Below, piece after piece: positions 1-5,800 of a DNA stretch of 11,766 bases. Numbering within the stretch: the first letter of the stretch is position 1; each line of letters opens with the position of its first letter. This DNA is from Candidatus Schekmanbacteria bacterium GWA2_38_11. GTDB lineage: Bacteria > Schekmanbacteria > GWA2-38-11. The stretch spans positions 1-11,766 of the forward strand of contig MGDB01000066.1 in the NCBI GenBank assembly GCA_001790645.1, given 5' to 3'. The position numbers and the translations under genes are program-made. The notes below the pieces were generated by a model. That model was not told the DNA's origin. It made no database searches and saw only the letters and a list, made by a program, of their open reading frames with translations.

Positions 1-124
1 TAAAGACCATTTTTAAGCCAATAATTTTTAAACCTTTTTTTTCAAACCGTGAAATAATATCTCCTACGGCACCTTTTGCGACACCATCAGGTTTGACCAT
101 AACAAGAGACCTTTCTATACTCAT
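1..124 (-). CDS. ndk: Nucleoside diphosphate kinase, N-terminal part (cut by window edge)
   Basis: Reading leftward from ATG at 124, the first 41 residues begin [18 protein letters not shown] and continue through [12 protein letters not shown] to GLKIIGLKM. This is the characteristic amino end of nucleoside diphosphate kinase (ERTLVMIKPDGV...G.I..RFE.KG), the cytosolic enzyme that moves the gamma phosphate from ATP to other NDPs. The start is supported by a Shine-Dalgarno AAGGAG at 138-133, eight bases upstream. The catalytic histidine lies in the missing part, beyond the left edge. Identification rests on the N-terminal signature only, but that signature is very distinctive. Confidence 0.93.
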   Translation of the reverse strand, partial: MSIERSLVMVKPDGVAKGAVGDIISRFEKKGLKIIGLKMVF

Positions 125-167
125 TTTAAAAACTCCTTATAAATATGCCGTTATTTTTTTTGAATTG

Positions 168-197
168 TTAATAATCGCTCAGGCGCACTGTTGTCAA
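168..197 (-). promoter_or_regulatory. Possible sigma-70 promoter of ndk
   Basis: On the minus strand there is a perfect -35 TTGACA (197-192), an 18-bp spacer and a 4/6 -10 TATTAA (173-168). The predicted start is near 160, giving a leader of about 35 bases before the ndk ATG. The -10 is weak, so this is a candidate only. Confidence 0.4.
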
Positions 198-312
198 GGA
201 AAAGTTAGGAGAGCTACGAAAAAGTCCTTTTTAAGCTCTCTTGATTTTTCTTTCCTCTTGCTACTTACTACTTTCTACTCGCTACTTCATTTAGAAACTA
301 TAAGCTAATAGT

Positions 313-352
313 AGATTTATGAAAAGCCTTTCGCTTTTCATTTCATAAATCT
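313..352. repeat. 12-bp inverted repeat between ndk and the kinase operon
   Basis: AGATTTATGAAA (313-324) and TTTCATAAATCT (341-352) are perfect inverted arms. An alternative inner pairing is GAAAAGC (321-327) with GCTTTTC (333-339). It sits just before the -35 box at 356. There is no clear T-tract on either side, so it is not a convincing intrinsic terminator. It could be an operator or a repeat remnant. The rest of 125-312 holds only the ndk promoter candidate and a low-complexity CTACTT/CTACTC tract at about 259-285; I see no gene there. Confidence 0.5.
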
Positions 353-355
353 CTA

Positions 356-383
356 TTGACAAGGGTTGAGGTTTGTATATCAT
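356..383 (+). promoter_or_regulatory. Sigma-70 promoter of the kinase/regulator operon
   Basis: A perfect -35 TTGACA (356-361), a 16-bp spacer and a 5/6 -10 TATCAT (378-383) predict a start near 390. The TTG opening the -35 box is also the first in-frame start codon of the long kinase reading frame, so a frame-maximising gene caller would wrongly start the protein inside the promoter. This is the best sigma-70-like promoter in the window. Confidence 0.65.
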
Positions 384-410
384 CCGTTGAAAATTTTAGG
401 TATATCTATA

Positions 411-570
411 GTGAAGCTCTCTGCCCACAGGGCGGGGCTTCACGGATAGCCGAGGCTTTCCAGCCTCGGCGAAAATGCGGTACGGGACAAGAATGTCCTG
501 TCTATCTATCGGTTTTAAATCGCTGCATTCATCCCCATCCACAGGACGGGGCATTCTGCAGCATTTTCGC
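411..570. repeat. Composite of short palindromic repeats in the kinase leader
   Basis: Several palindromes are packed together. GTGAAGC (411-417)/GCTTCAC (437-443) encloses GCCC-ACA-GGGC (423-433). GCCGAGGCT (449-457)/AGCCTCGGC (462-470) is a 9-bp stem. GGACA-AGAA-TGTCC lies at 485-498. GCGAAAATGC (469-478) is matched by its complement GCATTTTCGC at 561-570. Related blocks recur at 5801-5841 (CCGAGGC stems) and 7515-7566 (GGGACA...TGTCCC stems). The frame through here is open, but its peptide (Cys/Pro/Arg-rich) is unlike the kinase, so this is non-coding repeat DNA in a roughly 230-base leader. Confidence 0.75.
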
Positions 571-622
571 AAAGATAGGAATAGGTTTAAAAAATTCAAC
601 GTTAAAAACCCTTAACATTTCA

Positions 623-1729
623 ATGGAAAATTTATCCCCTTTAACCAATTCTTCATCAAAAGAAGATATGTTTAGCGATTTTATTCTGGAATCTATCAGA
701 GACGGAATAATTTCCTTTGATTTAAACGGCGTTATAACTTCAGCAAACACTGCAACTCAAACTATCCTTGATCTATCAGTAAAAAAAATCGCAGGAAAGC
801 CCTATAAGAAGATCTTTTTAGAAAATAATCCCATTTACCACATTATTAAGGAATCATTAAACTCAAAAAAGCCCTATGATGACCTGGACATAATTTATCC
901 ATTAAACGGTAAAAAAATCTCCCTGAGAGTTTCCATTTGCGTCAACTACAACAGAACAAAGGAAATAATAGGTATAATATTAATCATCAAGGACATATCA
1001 AATCTCAAAAGAATTGAAAGAAATATACGCAATGAAAGGCTGATTGCTGTAGGAAGGCTTACAGGCAGCATAGCCCACGAAATCAGAAATCCCTTAAGCG
1101 CAATGAAAATTAATCTCCAGCTTCTTGAAGAACAGATGGATTCTTCAAGCAATATTCCCCAACAGGAAAAGCTACTAAAATATATAAAGATTATACATTC
1201 TGAAATTCAGAGGCTTGATACTATTCTTCAAAACTTTATCCGTTTCTCCCGCCCCCCAAGTATCAAATATAAATCTGTTGATATTCACCTGCTTTTAGAT
1301 AATATCTTATCCCTTCTCTTGCCTGAGGCACAGAATCAGGGAATGGAAATGGAGAAATTATTTTTAGCAACAAATCCTTTTATTTCGGGAGATGATAACC
1401 AGCTTGAACAGGTATTCCTTAACATAATAATTAATTCTTTCCAGGCTATGCCTGAGGGAGGTAAATTTCAGGTTAAGACTGAAGAGGAACTATTGACAAA
1501 CTCCGTGATCATTGAGTTCCTCGATACAGGAGAAGGAATCGCTCCGGAAAATATTGATAAAATCTTTGACCTTTATTTCACTACAAAGCCTGAGGGCTCT
1601 GGTTTCGGATTAAGTATTGCACTGCGAATTATCAAGGACCACAACGGAACTATTGATGTTGAAAGTAAAAAAGGAGTGGGAACGCGGTTTGTAATAAAGC
1701 TTCCCCGAAAAAGTGGAAATTTTGTTTAG
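623..1729 (+). CDS. Cytoplasmic PAS-domain sensor histidine kinase (NtrB/AtoS-like)
   Basis: This 368-residue protein is a two-component kinase that would autophosphorylate and pass phosphate to the regulator encoded 34 bases downstream. A PAS-like segment (about 17-125, starting FSDFILESIRDGIISFD) is followed by the dimerisation/phosphoacceptor helix GRLTGSIAHEIRNPL with His152. The ATPase domain then shows an N box (about 259-275, NQLEQVFLNIIINS), G1 DTGEG (301-305) and G2 GSGFGLS (325-331). No transmembrane segment or signal peptide is visible, so it should sense a cytoplasmic cue or partner. The frame is open upstream to a TTG at 356, but that TTG is the -35 box and the intervening sequence is repeat DNA. 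I chose ATG 623; ATG 668, right at the PAS start, is possible. Neither has a strong Shine-Dalgarno. The signal sensed is unknown. Confidence 0.88.
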   Translation: MENLSPLTNSSSKEDMFSDFILESIRDGIISFDLNGVITSANTATQTILDLSVKKIAGKPYKKIFLENNPIYHIIKESLNSKKPYDDLDIIYPLNGKKISLRVSICVNYNRTKEIIGIILIIKDISNLKRIERNIRNERLIAVGRLTGSIAHEIRNPLSAMKINLQLLEEQMDSSSNIPQQEKLLKYIKIIHSEIQRLDTILQNFIRFSRPPSIKYKSVDIHLLLDNILSLLLPEAQNQGMEMEKLFLATNPFISGDDNQLEQVFLNIIINSFQAMPEGGKFQVKTEEELLTNSVIIEFLDTGEGIAPENIDKIFDLYFTTKPEGSGFGLSIALRIIKDHNGTIDVESKKGVGTRFVIKLPRKSGNFV

Positions 1730-1763
1730 CCTTGAACCCTTTCAATAAATAGAGATTTACATT

Positions 1764-3137
1764 ATGAACAACAGCGAGATTAAAATATTAATAATTGATG
1801 ATGAGAAAAACATAAGGGAAGGCTTAGCTGAGTCACTTAACGAAAAGGACTATAAAGTCTACCAGGCAAAAAGCTCCCGCGAGGCTCTTTCTTACCTCAA
1901 TAAAAATTCTTTTGACATAGCCTTAACTGATTTAAAAATGCCCGAAACGGATGGAATTGAATTTCTTGAAATTGTTAAAGAGAAACAGCCTGATATAGAT
2001 GTAATCATAATGACTGCCTACGGAACAGTGGAAACTGCTGTTGAAGCCCTGAAAAAAGGGGCCTATGATTACCTGACAAAACCCATAGATATAAAAAATC
2101 TAAGAACTTACATAAAAAATCTTGCTGAACGCCGCAGGTTAATTAAAGAAAACCTTGATCTCAAAAGTAAACTGCGCAAAAGGCTGGAGCTTGACGGGAT
2201 TATCGGGACAAGTCTGAAGATAAAAGAAATTTACGATTTAATTGACCAGGTCTCACAAACAGACGTAACCATTTTGCTTGAGGGTGAAAGCGGCACAGGA
2301 AAAGAACTTGTTGCAACTGCAATCCACAGGAAAGGCCTGAGGAAGAATAAGCCCTTTGTTACACTAAACTGCGGGGCCTTTCCTGAAACCCTTATCGAAA
2401 GCGAGCTCTTTGGTTATGAAAAAGGAGCATTTACAGGTGCAAATACCCAGAAAAAAGGGAGACTTGAGAATGCCCAGAGCGGAACAATATTTCTTGATGA
2501 GATTGGAGAATTGAGTTTAAAAAATCAGGTTGACCTCCTGAGGGTGTTAGAGAACCACGAGTTCACCCGCCTTGGAGGACTGGAAAGGATAGAAATTGAT
2601 ATCAGGGTAATAGCAGCTTCCAATAAAAATTTAAATGAACTCTGCAAAGCAGGAAAATTCAGGGAAGACCTGTTTTACAGGCTGAATGTCATAACTATTG
2701 TCCTGCCACCTCTTAGAGAGAGAATTGAAGACATTCCGGTCTTAGCAGAAGCTTTCCTGATTCAATTTTCTGAAAAATATAATAAAACTAAAAAAGAACT
2801 CTCAAAAGAAACCATGAAACTTTTAATTAATTACCCTTTCCCTGGCAATATTAGAGAACTAAAAAATATTCTTGAAAGAGCAACCATTCTCTCAAAAGGT
2901 AAAACCATCCACCCCGAAGACCTCCCGCCCTCTATCTGCAAATCTTCCCCCTACAGTATGAAAATGGAAGTTGAGATAGGCTCATCGATTGAAGAAATGG
3001 AAAAAGAGCTAATAATAAAAACACTGAGCAAAGTCGGAGGCCACAGGGAAAAGGCTGCAGAGATTTTGGGGATAAGTGTCAGAGCCCTTCATTATAAATT
3101 GAATAAGTATAATATCATAGATAAAGAGGCAGAGTAA
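1764..3137 (+). CDS. NtrC-family sigma-54-dependent response regulator
   Basis: At 457 residues this has the full three-domain layout of an NtrC-type activator. The receiver domain (about 5-120) carries the acidic pair Asp12/Asp13, phosphoacceptor Asp56, Thr84 and Lys106. The AAA+ domain (about 145-385) has Walker A GESGTGKE (174-181), the sigma-54 contact loop GAFTGA (221-226) and Walker B GTIFLDE (240-246). A Fis-type helix-turn-helix lies near the C-terminus (about 415-452, with [20 protein letters not shown]). It should bind enhancer DNA when phosphorylated and use ATP hydrolysis to open sigma-54 promoters. It lies directly downstream of its likely kinase. Eight bases after its stop is a dyad, TGCAAAAATTGCA, found again before the EIIA gene; both copies precede sigma-54 promoters, which makes them its probable targets. 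It resembles AtoC, ZraR and NtrC, but the specific name cannot be assigned. Confidence 0.95.
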   Translation: MNNSEIKILIIDDEKNIREGLAESLNEKDYKVYQAKSSREALSYLNKNSFDIALTDLKMPETDGIEFLEIVKEKQPDIDVIIMTAYGTVETAVEALKKGAYDYLTKPIDIKNLRTYIKNLAERRRLIKENLDLKSKLRKRLELDGIIGTSLKIKEIYDLIDQVSQTDVTILLEGESGTGKELVATAIHRKGLRKNKPFVTLNCGAFPETLIESELFGYEKGAFTGANTQKKGRLENAQSGTIFLDEIGELSLKNQVDLLRVLENHEFTRLGGLERIEIDIRVIAASNKNLNELCKAGKFREDLFYRLNVITIVLPPLRERIEDIPVLAEAFLIQFSEKYNKTKKELSKETMKLLINYPFPGNIRELKNILERATILSKGKTIHPEDLPPSICKSSPYSMKMEVEIGSSIEEMEKELIIKTLSKVGGHREKAAEILGISVRALHYKLNKYNIIDKEAE

Positions 3138-3144
3138 TATAGCC

Positions 3145-3157
3145 TGCAAAAATTGCA
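3145..3157. promoter_or_regulatory. Candidate upstream activator site 1 (TGCAA-N3-TTGCA)
   Basis: TGCAAAAATTGCA is a perfect 5-bp dyad with an AAA centre. Its midpoint (3151) is 104 bp before the -24 GG of the sigma-54 promoter at 3253 and about 129 bp before the predicted start, a normal distance for an NtrC-type enhancer. The identical 13-mer is at 4118-4130 in the same position relative to the other sigma-54 promoter. Assignment to the adjacent regulator is inference. Confidence 0.68.
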
Positions 3158-3252
3158 TATTTCCTTATCTTTTAGGGGAGAATTCCTGTTTAATGAATTT
3201 CATAACATTTAAAACTATTTGATTTATCAGTATTTATTAAGTTTTGAATTTT

Positions 3253-3270
3253 TTGGCATAAAAAATGCTT
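3253..3270 (+). promoter_or_regulatory. Sigma-54 promoter of the secreted peptidoglycan-binding-like protein
   Basis: TTGGCATAAAAAATGCTT has GG at 3255-3256 and GC at 3267-3268, separated by exactly 10 bp, the invariant -24/-12 geometry (consensus TGGCAC-N5-TTGCW). Transcription should begin near 3280, about 62 bases before the ATG at 3342. An NtrC-type activator gene ends just upstream. Confidence 0.8.
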
Positions 3271-3341
3271 TACAAAATGGTAATAAAAAGTATTTAATAA
3301 CATTTTAATTTTTAAAACTATCAGGGAAGGAGGTGAGAAAG

Positions 3342-3830
3342 ATGAGTAAAAAAATTTTATTTTCATTACTTCTAATAGGATTTGTTTCTTTTCTAGCACT
3401 ACCTGTCTTTGCAGAAGAGCAGACTGGAGCAGCTCCTGAGGAAAAAGCAGCTGCAGCCGCTCCTGCTCCTGCTGAAGCAGCACCTACAGCAGAAGCTCCA
3501 GCCAAAGAAGAAGCAAAGGAGGCTCCAGCATTACCAAAATACAAACCCTCTGTTATAAAAGCTGTTCAAGAAGCTCTTAAAGCTAAGAACGAATTTAATG
3601 GCGAAATAACAGGTGAACTGGATGATGCAACGGTTGAGGCTATTAAAAGTTTTCAAAAGAAAAACAACTTAAAGGATGACGGAATACCTGGACCAAAAAC
3701 AAGAATAGCCTTAGGTGTCGAGTCAGCGCCACAGCCTGAAGCACCTGCTGAAGCCGCACCAGCAGAAAAAGCTCCTGAAAAAACAGAGAGCAAAACTCAA
3801 TCTTCAGAGCAAGCACCGGAACAGAAATAA
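3342..3830 (+). CDS. Secreted protein with a PG_binding_1-like domain in Ala/Pro/Glu-rich arms
   Basis: This 162-residue protein starts with a Sec signal peptide (MSKKILFSLLLIGFVSFLAL, cleavage probably after PVFA, residue 24). An Ala/Pro/Glu-rich linker (about 25-66) leads to one compact domain at about 68-126 (SVIKAVQEALKAKNEFNG, then TVEAIKSFQKKNNL and GIPGPKTRIALG). That matches the peptidoglycan-binding type 1 fold (PF01471), which typically tethers proteins to the wall. A second Ala/Pro/Glu tail follows, and no enzymatic domain is present. ATG 3342 is chosen over an in-frame GTG at 3333 because the Shine-Dalgarno AAGGAGG (3327-3333) is eight bases from the ATG and overlaps the GTG. The gene has its own sigma-54 promoter and upstream dyad and ends at a strong terminator, so it is a monocistron likely switched by the neighbouring two-component system. 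It is probably periplasmic and wall-associated; its role beyond binding is unknown. Confidence 0.85.
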   Translation: MSKKILFSLLLIGFVSFLALPVFAEEQTGAAPEEKAAAAAPAPAEAAPTAEAPAKEEAKEAPALPKYKPSVIKAVQEALKAKNEFNGEITGELDDATVEAIKSFQKKNNLKDDGIPGPKTRIALGVESAPQPEAPAEAAPAEKAPEKTESKTQSSEQAPEQK

Positions 3831-3854
3831 TAAACCTACAGTAAGAACGAGAGC

Positions 3855-3898
3855 AAAGAGGGAGGCATAATATACAAAGCCTCCCTCTTTTATTTTTC
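3855..3898 (+). terminator. Rho-independent terminator
   Basis: AAAGAGGGAGGC (3855-3866) pairs perfectly with GCCTCCCTCTTT (3879-3890) across a 12-base loop and is followed by a T-rich tract. It ends the secreted-protein transcript and insulates the EIIA unit downstream. Confidence 0.88.
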
Positions 3899-3927
3899 AC
3901 TCCTCTCAATTAAGCGATAATGGAATA

Positions 3928-4066
3928 CGGGTAGGGGGAGGCTTTAGCCTCCCTGAGAAAAGCTCCAAGATTAAAGCTATTACCAATAACTTCATAGTAA
4001 TTTTTGAAAAGAATATACCTTTTCGAAATCTCTTACAAAATGGGCGACTAAAGTCGCCCCTACCCG
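3928..4066. repeat. Paired-palindrome repeat element, GGGTAGGGG type, long copy
   Basis: Outer 10-bp inverted arms CGGGTAGGGG (3928-3937) and CCCCTACCCG (4057-4066) bracket two inner palindromes. These are GGGAGGCT-TT-AGCCTCCC (3936-3953) and GGGCGACT-AA-AGTCGCCC (4042-4059), separated by about 88 bp of unremarkable AT-rich DNA. Both palindromes recur in the opposite order at 6813-6868, so the ends are those of a dispersed element. No coding potential is seen. It lies between the terminator and the activator dyad of the EIIA gene; the remainder of 3831-4291 holds only those regulatory sites. Confidence 0.8.
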
Positions 4067-4117
4067 CATTGTTGTTATCACAAGAAAGAAGATACCTTAA
4101 AAGCAAATCTCAATCTA

Positions 4118-4130
4118 TGCAAAAATTGCA
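4118..4130. promoter_or_regulatory. Candidate upstream activator site 2 (TGCAA-N3-TTGCA)
   Basis: This is the second exact copy of TGCAAAAATTGCA. Its midpoint (4124) is 114 bp before the -24 GG of the sigma-54 promoter at 4236 and about 139 bp before the predicted start. That is 10 bp (about one helical turn) further out than site 1. A single extra half site TGCAA lies at 4155-4159. Confidence 0.68.
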
Positions 4131-4235
4131 GAAATTTTTTAATTGACCTCTTCTCTGCAAATCCAGACATTTTTTAAGAAAGTTTATCATATTGAATATT
4201 CTGCTAATTTGTGAATTTACTTTTTATTGCTTGAA

Positions 4236-4253
4236 TTGGCATGGAATATGCTT
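4236..4253 (+). promoter_or_regulatory. Sigma-54 promoter of the EIIA/microprotein/lipoprotein unit
   Basis: TTGGCATGGAATATGCTT has GG at 4238-4239 and GC at 4250-4251 with exactly 10 bp between. The TTGGCAT and ATGCTT blocks are identical to those of the promoter at 3253-3270. The predicted start is near 4263. That rules out the in-frame TTG at 4262 as a translation start and favours ATG 4292. Confidence 0.82.
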
Positions 4254-4291
4254 AAAATGAATTGTCAATAATATTTTTAAAAAATAAAAAA

Positions 4292-4768
4292 ATGTTTTCT
4301 CAATTTTTATTTGAAGACCAGGTATATTTAGACCTTAAAGCAAAAAATAGCTTTGGATGCTTTCTGGAAATGTTACGCTGCCTGGAAGATTCAAAAATAA
4401 TTAAGGATAAAGCTCCCATTCTGACTGCTCTGATGACAAGAGAAGAACTGGAACCTACCAGTGTTGGGTGCAATATAGCCTTTCCACATGCAAGAACATT
4501 TCAATTAGAAAAGCCAATACTAATAATTGGCAGATCAAAAGAAGGGATTGATTTTTATTCAAGGGATGGTAAAAAAATAAATTTTGTTTTTATGCTTCTT
4601 TTCCCAAGAAAGTTCAATGAGCTTTACCTTGAGCTTGTCGGTGAAATAATGAGGTTTTTAAGCAATTCCGCCTTACTTGATTGCTTACAGAAAATTAATA
4701 CTCCTGAGGAGTTAATAACCCTGATCAAAGAAATAGAGAAGAATATGGAGAAGGGTTTCCTTAATTAG
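4292..4768 (+). CDS. PTS EIIA domain protein, EIIA(Ntr)/PtsN-like
   Basis: A stand-alone, soluble 158-residue EIIA domain of the fructose/mannitol/Ntr class (PF00359). The signature is LMTREELEPTSVGCNIAFPHAR, shown here as family-like TREELEPTSVG followed by IAFPHAR, with His66 as the expected phosphorylation site. Flanking features such as the ILIIGRSKEGIDF strand and a C-terminal helical segment (about 113-155) also fit. No EIIB/EIIC or transporter gene is near, so it is more likely regulatory (PTS-Ntr) than sugar-transporting. The start is ATG 4292 because sigma-54 transcription should begin at about 4263, after the alternative TTG. No clear Shine-Dalgarno is present, only an A-rich leader, so translation may be weak or unusual. 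Phe64 replaces the more usual aliphatic residue before Pro-His. It is first in a probable three-gene unit. PtsN is classically encoded beside rpoN, whereas here an EIIA gene is itself driven by sigma-54. Confidence 0.85.
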   Translation: MFSQFLFEDQVYLDLKAKNSFGCFLEMLRCLEDSKIIKDKAPILTALMTREELEPTSVGCNIAFPHARTFQLEKPILIIGRSKEGIDFYSRDGKKINFVFMLLFPRKFNELYLELVGEIMRFLSNSALLDCLQKINTPEELITLIKEIEKNMEKGFLN

Positions 4769-4802
4769 GTCTTAAATATAAAATTTTTAAAGGAGAAAAA
4801 AA

Positions 4803-4907
4803 GTGAAAGGGATGGACAAAATTAAAAAAGAGCAAAAGAAAAAACCTGTCAAAAGCTTAAAGGAGAAGAAAAAAGAAAAGCAGGAAAAAAAGCGGATTCA
4901 CTTTTAA
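4803..4907 (+). CDS. 34-residue lysine-rich microprotein
   Basis: A short frame from GTG 4803 to TAA 4907 encodes MKGMDKIKKEQKKKPVKSLK followed by EKKKEKQEKKRIHF. Nearly half of the residues are Lys and the charge is strongly positive. A good Shine-Dalgarno AAGGAG (4790-4795) lies seven bases before the GTG. It follows the EIIA stop by 34 bases with no terminator between, so it is probably cotranscribed from the sigma-54 promoter. Very small Lys-rich proteins with a KKKP.KSLKEK-type core are, from memory, common conserved hypotheticals of unknown role; nucleic-acid or ribosome binding is a guess from charge. In AT-rich DNA a purine-rich frame could arise by chance, but the ribosome-binding site argues that it is real. 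Confidence 0.6.
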   Translation: MKGMDKIKKEQKKKPVKSLKEKKKEKQEKKRIHF

Positions 4908-4911
4908 AGGC

Positions 4912-4954
4912 AGAGGAGGTGATGTGGAATAAAAAAGCTGTTGTTAGTATTTAG
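4912..4954 (+). pseudogene. Ribosome-binding site with a 10-codon remnant frame
   Basis: AGAGGAGG (4912-4919) is the strongest Shine-Dalgarno-like string in this stretch, yet it leads only to ATG 4922 (two bases away, too close) encoding MWNKKAVVSI and then TAG at 4952. The peptide resembles the start of a signal peptide, so this may be the head of a decayed secreted or lipoprotein gene, or a leader peptide for the next gene. Evidence is thin. Confidence 0.25.
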
Positions 4955-5011
4955 TATTTTTTATAAGATTTTCACTTTTAACCAGATACTTTTTAAGAAA
5001 GGATAAACATT

Positions 5012-5728
5012 ATGCAAAATAAATTTAAAAAGTTTCCGATGCTGTCTGCTTTTGTTTTAATCATTGTAGCTGTTGCCTTAGTTCTTGGATGCCAAAAACC
5101 TCCGACACAGGAAAAAAATGATGCTGAATCAGCAGAAAAAGCTGCTGTAACTGCCAATGCTGAGAAACTTGCTCCAGACGAATACAAGGCTGCAGTTGAT
5201 GAAAAACAGAATGCTGAAAATGCCATGTTAACCAAAGACTATGAAAAGTCAAAATCCTCTTTTGTTGCTGCAAAGGAAAAATTTATTGCTGCAAAGGACG
5301 CTGCTACAAAAAAAGTTGAAGAGATAAAAGGAGAGCTTGATTCCCTTTCTCAGAAAGCCACTGAACTTAAAGGAACTGTCAGTGAGCTAGTGGAATCTGC
5401 GTCTTCTTCCTGCATTGATGACGCCTTTAAGGGTGTAGTATCAAAAATAAAGGACAAAAAGAAAGTAAAAGAAGTAAAGGCAAAAGCTGATGAAGCAAAG
5501 AAAAGCCTTAAAGCAGATTTTGACAAAAACCTGACTGCTTCTAAAGACAATTTAGTCAAGGTAGATGCCCTGGTTCAGGAAGCCTCAGGACTGACCGGTG
5601 ATGAGACAGTTTTAGACAAGAAAGAAAAACTTGATAATGCTGTTAAGATGCTTGAAGATACCAAGACCTCTCTTGAGGCTCCATGCAATAATGCCAAGTC
5701 AGAGGCTGAAAAATTAATATCTGAATAA
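5012..5728 (+). CDS. Alanine/lysine-rich helical lipoprotein
   Basis: This 238-residue protein carries a lipoprotein signal peptide: basic N-terminus MQNKFKKF, hydrophobic core, and lipobox LVLGC with the lipidated residue at Cys27. Residue Gln28 after the Cys would favour outer-membrane sorting under the E. coli rule. The mature part is almost wholly predicted alpha-helix, rich in Ala, Lys, Glu and Asp, with AAKEKFIAAKDAATKKVEEI-type heptads suggesting coiled coil. The segment LAPDEYKAAVDEKQNAENAM resembles helical-repeat lipoproteins of the DUF4398 kind, but I do not assign it. Only two Cys (about 131 and 226) remain in the mature chain. ATG 5012 has AAAGGA (4998-5003) eight bases upstream. 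It is last in the EIIA unit and ends at a perfect palindrome. A structural or envelope-sensing role is inferred from composition and from co-regulation with the wall-binding protein. Confidence 0.8.
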   Translation: MQNKFKKFPMLSAFVLIIVAVALVLGCQKPPTQEKNDAESAEKAAVTANAEKLAPDEYKAAVDEKQNAENAMLTKDYEKSKSSFVAAKEKFIAAKDAATKKVEEIKGELDSLSQKATELKGTVSELVESASSSCIDDAFKGVVSKIKDKKKVKEVKAKADEAKKSLKADFDKNLTASKDNLVKVDALVQEASGLTGDETVLDKKEKLDNAVKMLEDTKTSLEAPCNNAKSEAEKLISE

Positions 5729-5742
5729 CAAAAGGAATTTAA

Positions 5743-5778
5743 AAAAATAGGGGCACAGCATGCTGTGCCCCTATTTTT
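5743..5778. terminator. Perfect 36-bp palindrome, probable bidirectional terminator
   Basis: Two 18-base arms (5743-5760 and 5761-5778) are exact complements with no spacer. The inner part is GC-rich (GGGGCACAGC / GCTGTGCCCC) with an A-run on the left and a T-run on the right. It starts 14 bases after the lipoprotein stop and faces the end of the leftward xdhC gene, so it can stop transcripts from both sides. Confidence 0.85.
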
Positions 5779-5800
5779 AGTTGATTCCCCTTCATAATCG

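Noticed and set aside
93..308. 71-codon plus-strand frame at the left edge
   Set aside because: It runs antisense through ndk and then through low-complexity intergenic DNA, with no family resemblance and no ribosome-binding site.
356..622. N-terminal extension of the histidine kinase
   Set aside because: Its start codon is the -35 box, and the peptide is Cys/Pro/Arg-rich translation of palindromic repeats rather than a kinase domain.
3190..3909. Minus-strand frames over the secreted-protein gene
   Set aside because: These are shadows of an Ala/Pro/Glu-rich coding sequence; the plus strand has the signal peptide, Shine-Dalgarno and promoter.
4262..4291. TTG start 10 codons upstream of the EIIA ATG
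   Set aside because: The predicted sigma-54 transcript begins at about 4263, after the TTG, so these codons should not be in the mRNA.
4926..4938. Third sigma-54 promoter before the lipoprotein gene
   Set aside because: GG and GC are separated by 9 bp rather than 10, and no TGCAA dyad lies upstream.
4941..4967. Sigma-70 promoter TTGTTA/TATAAG before the lipoprotein gene
   Set aside because: The spacer is only 15 bp and the -35 matches 4/6; in AT-rich DNA this is weak, although an internal promoter cannot be excluded.
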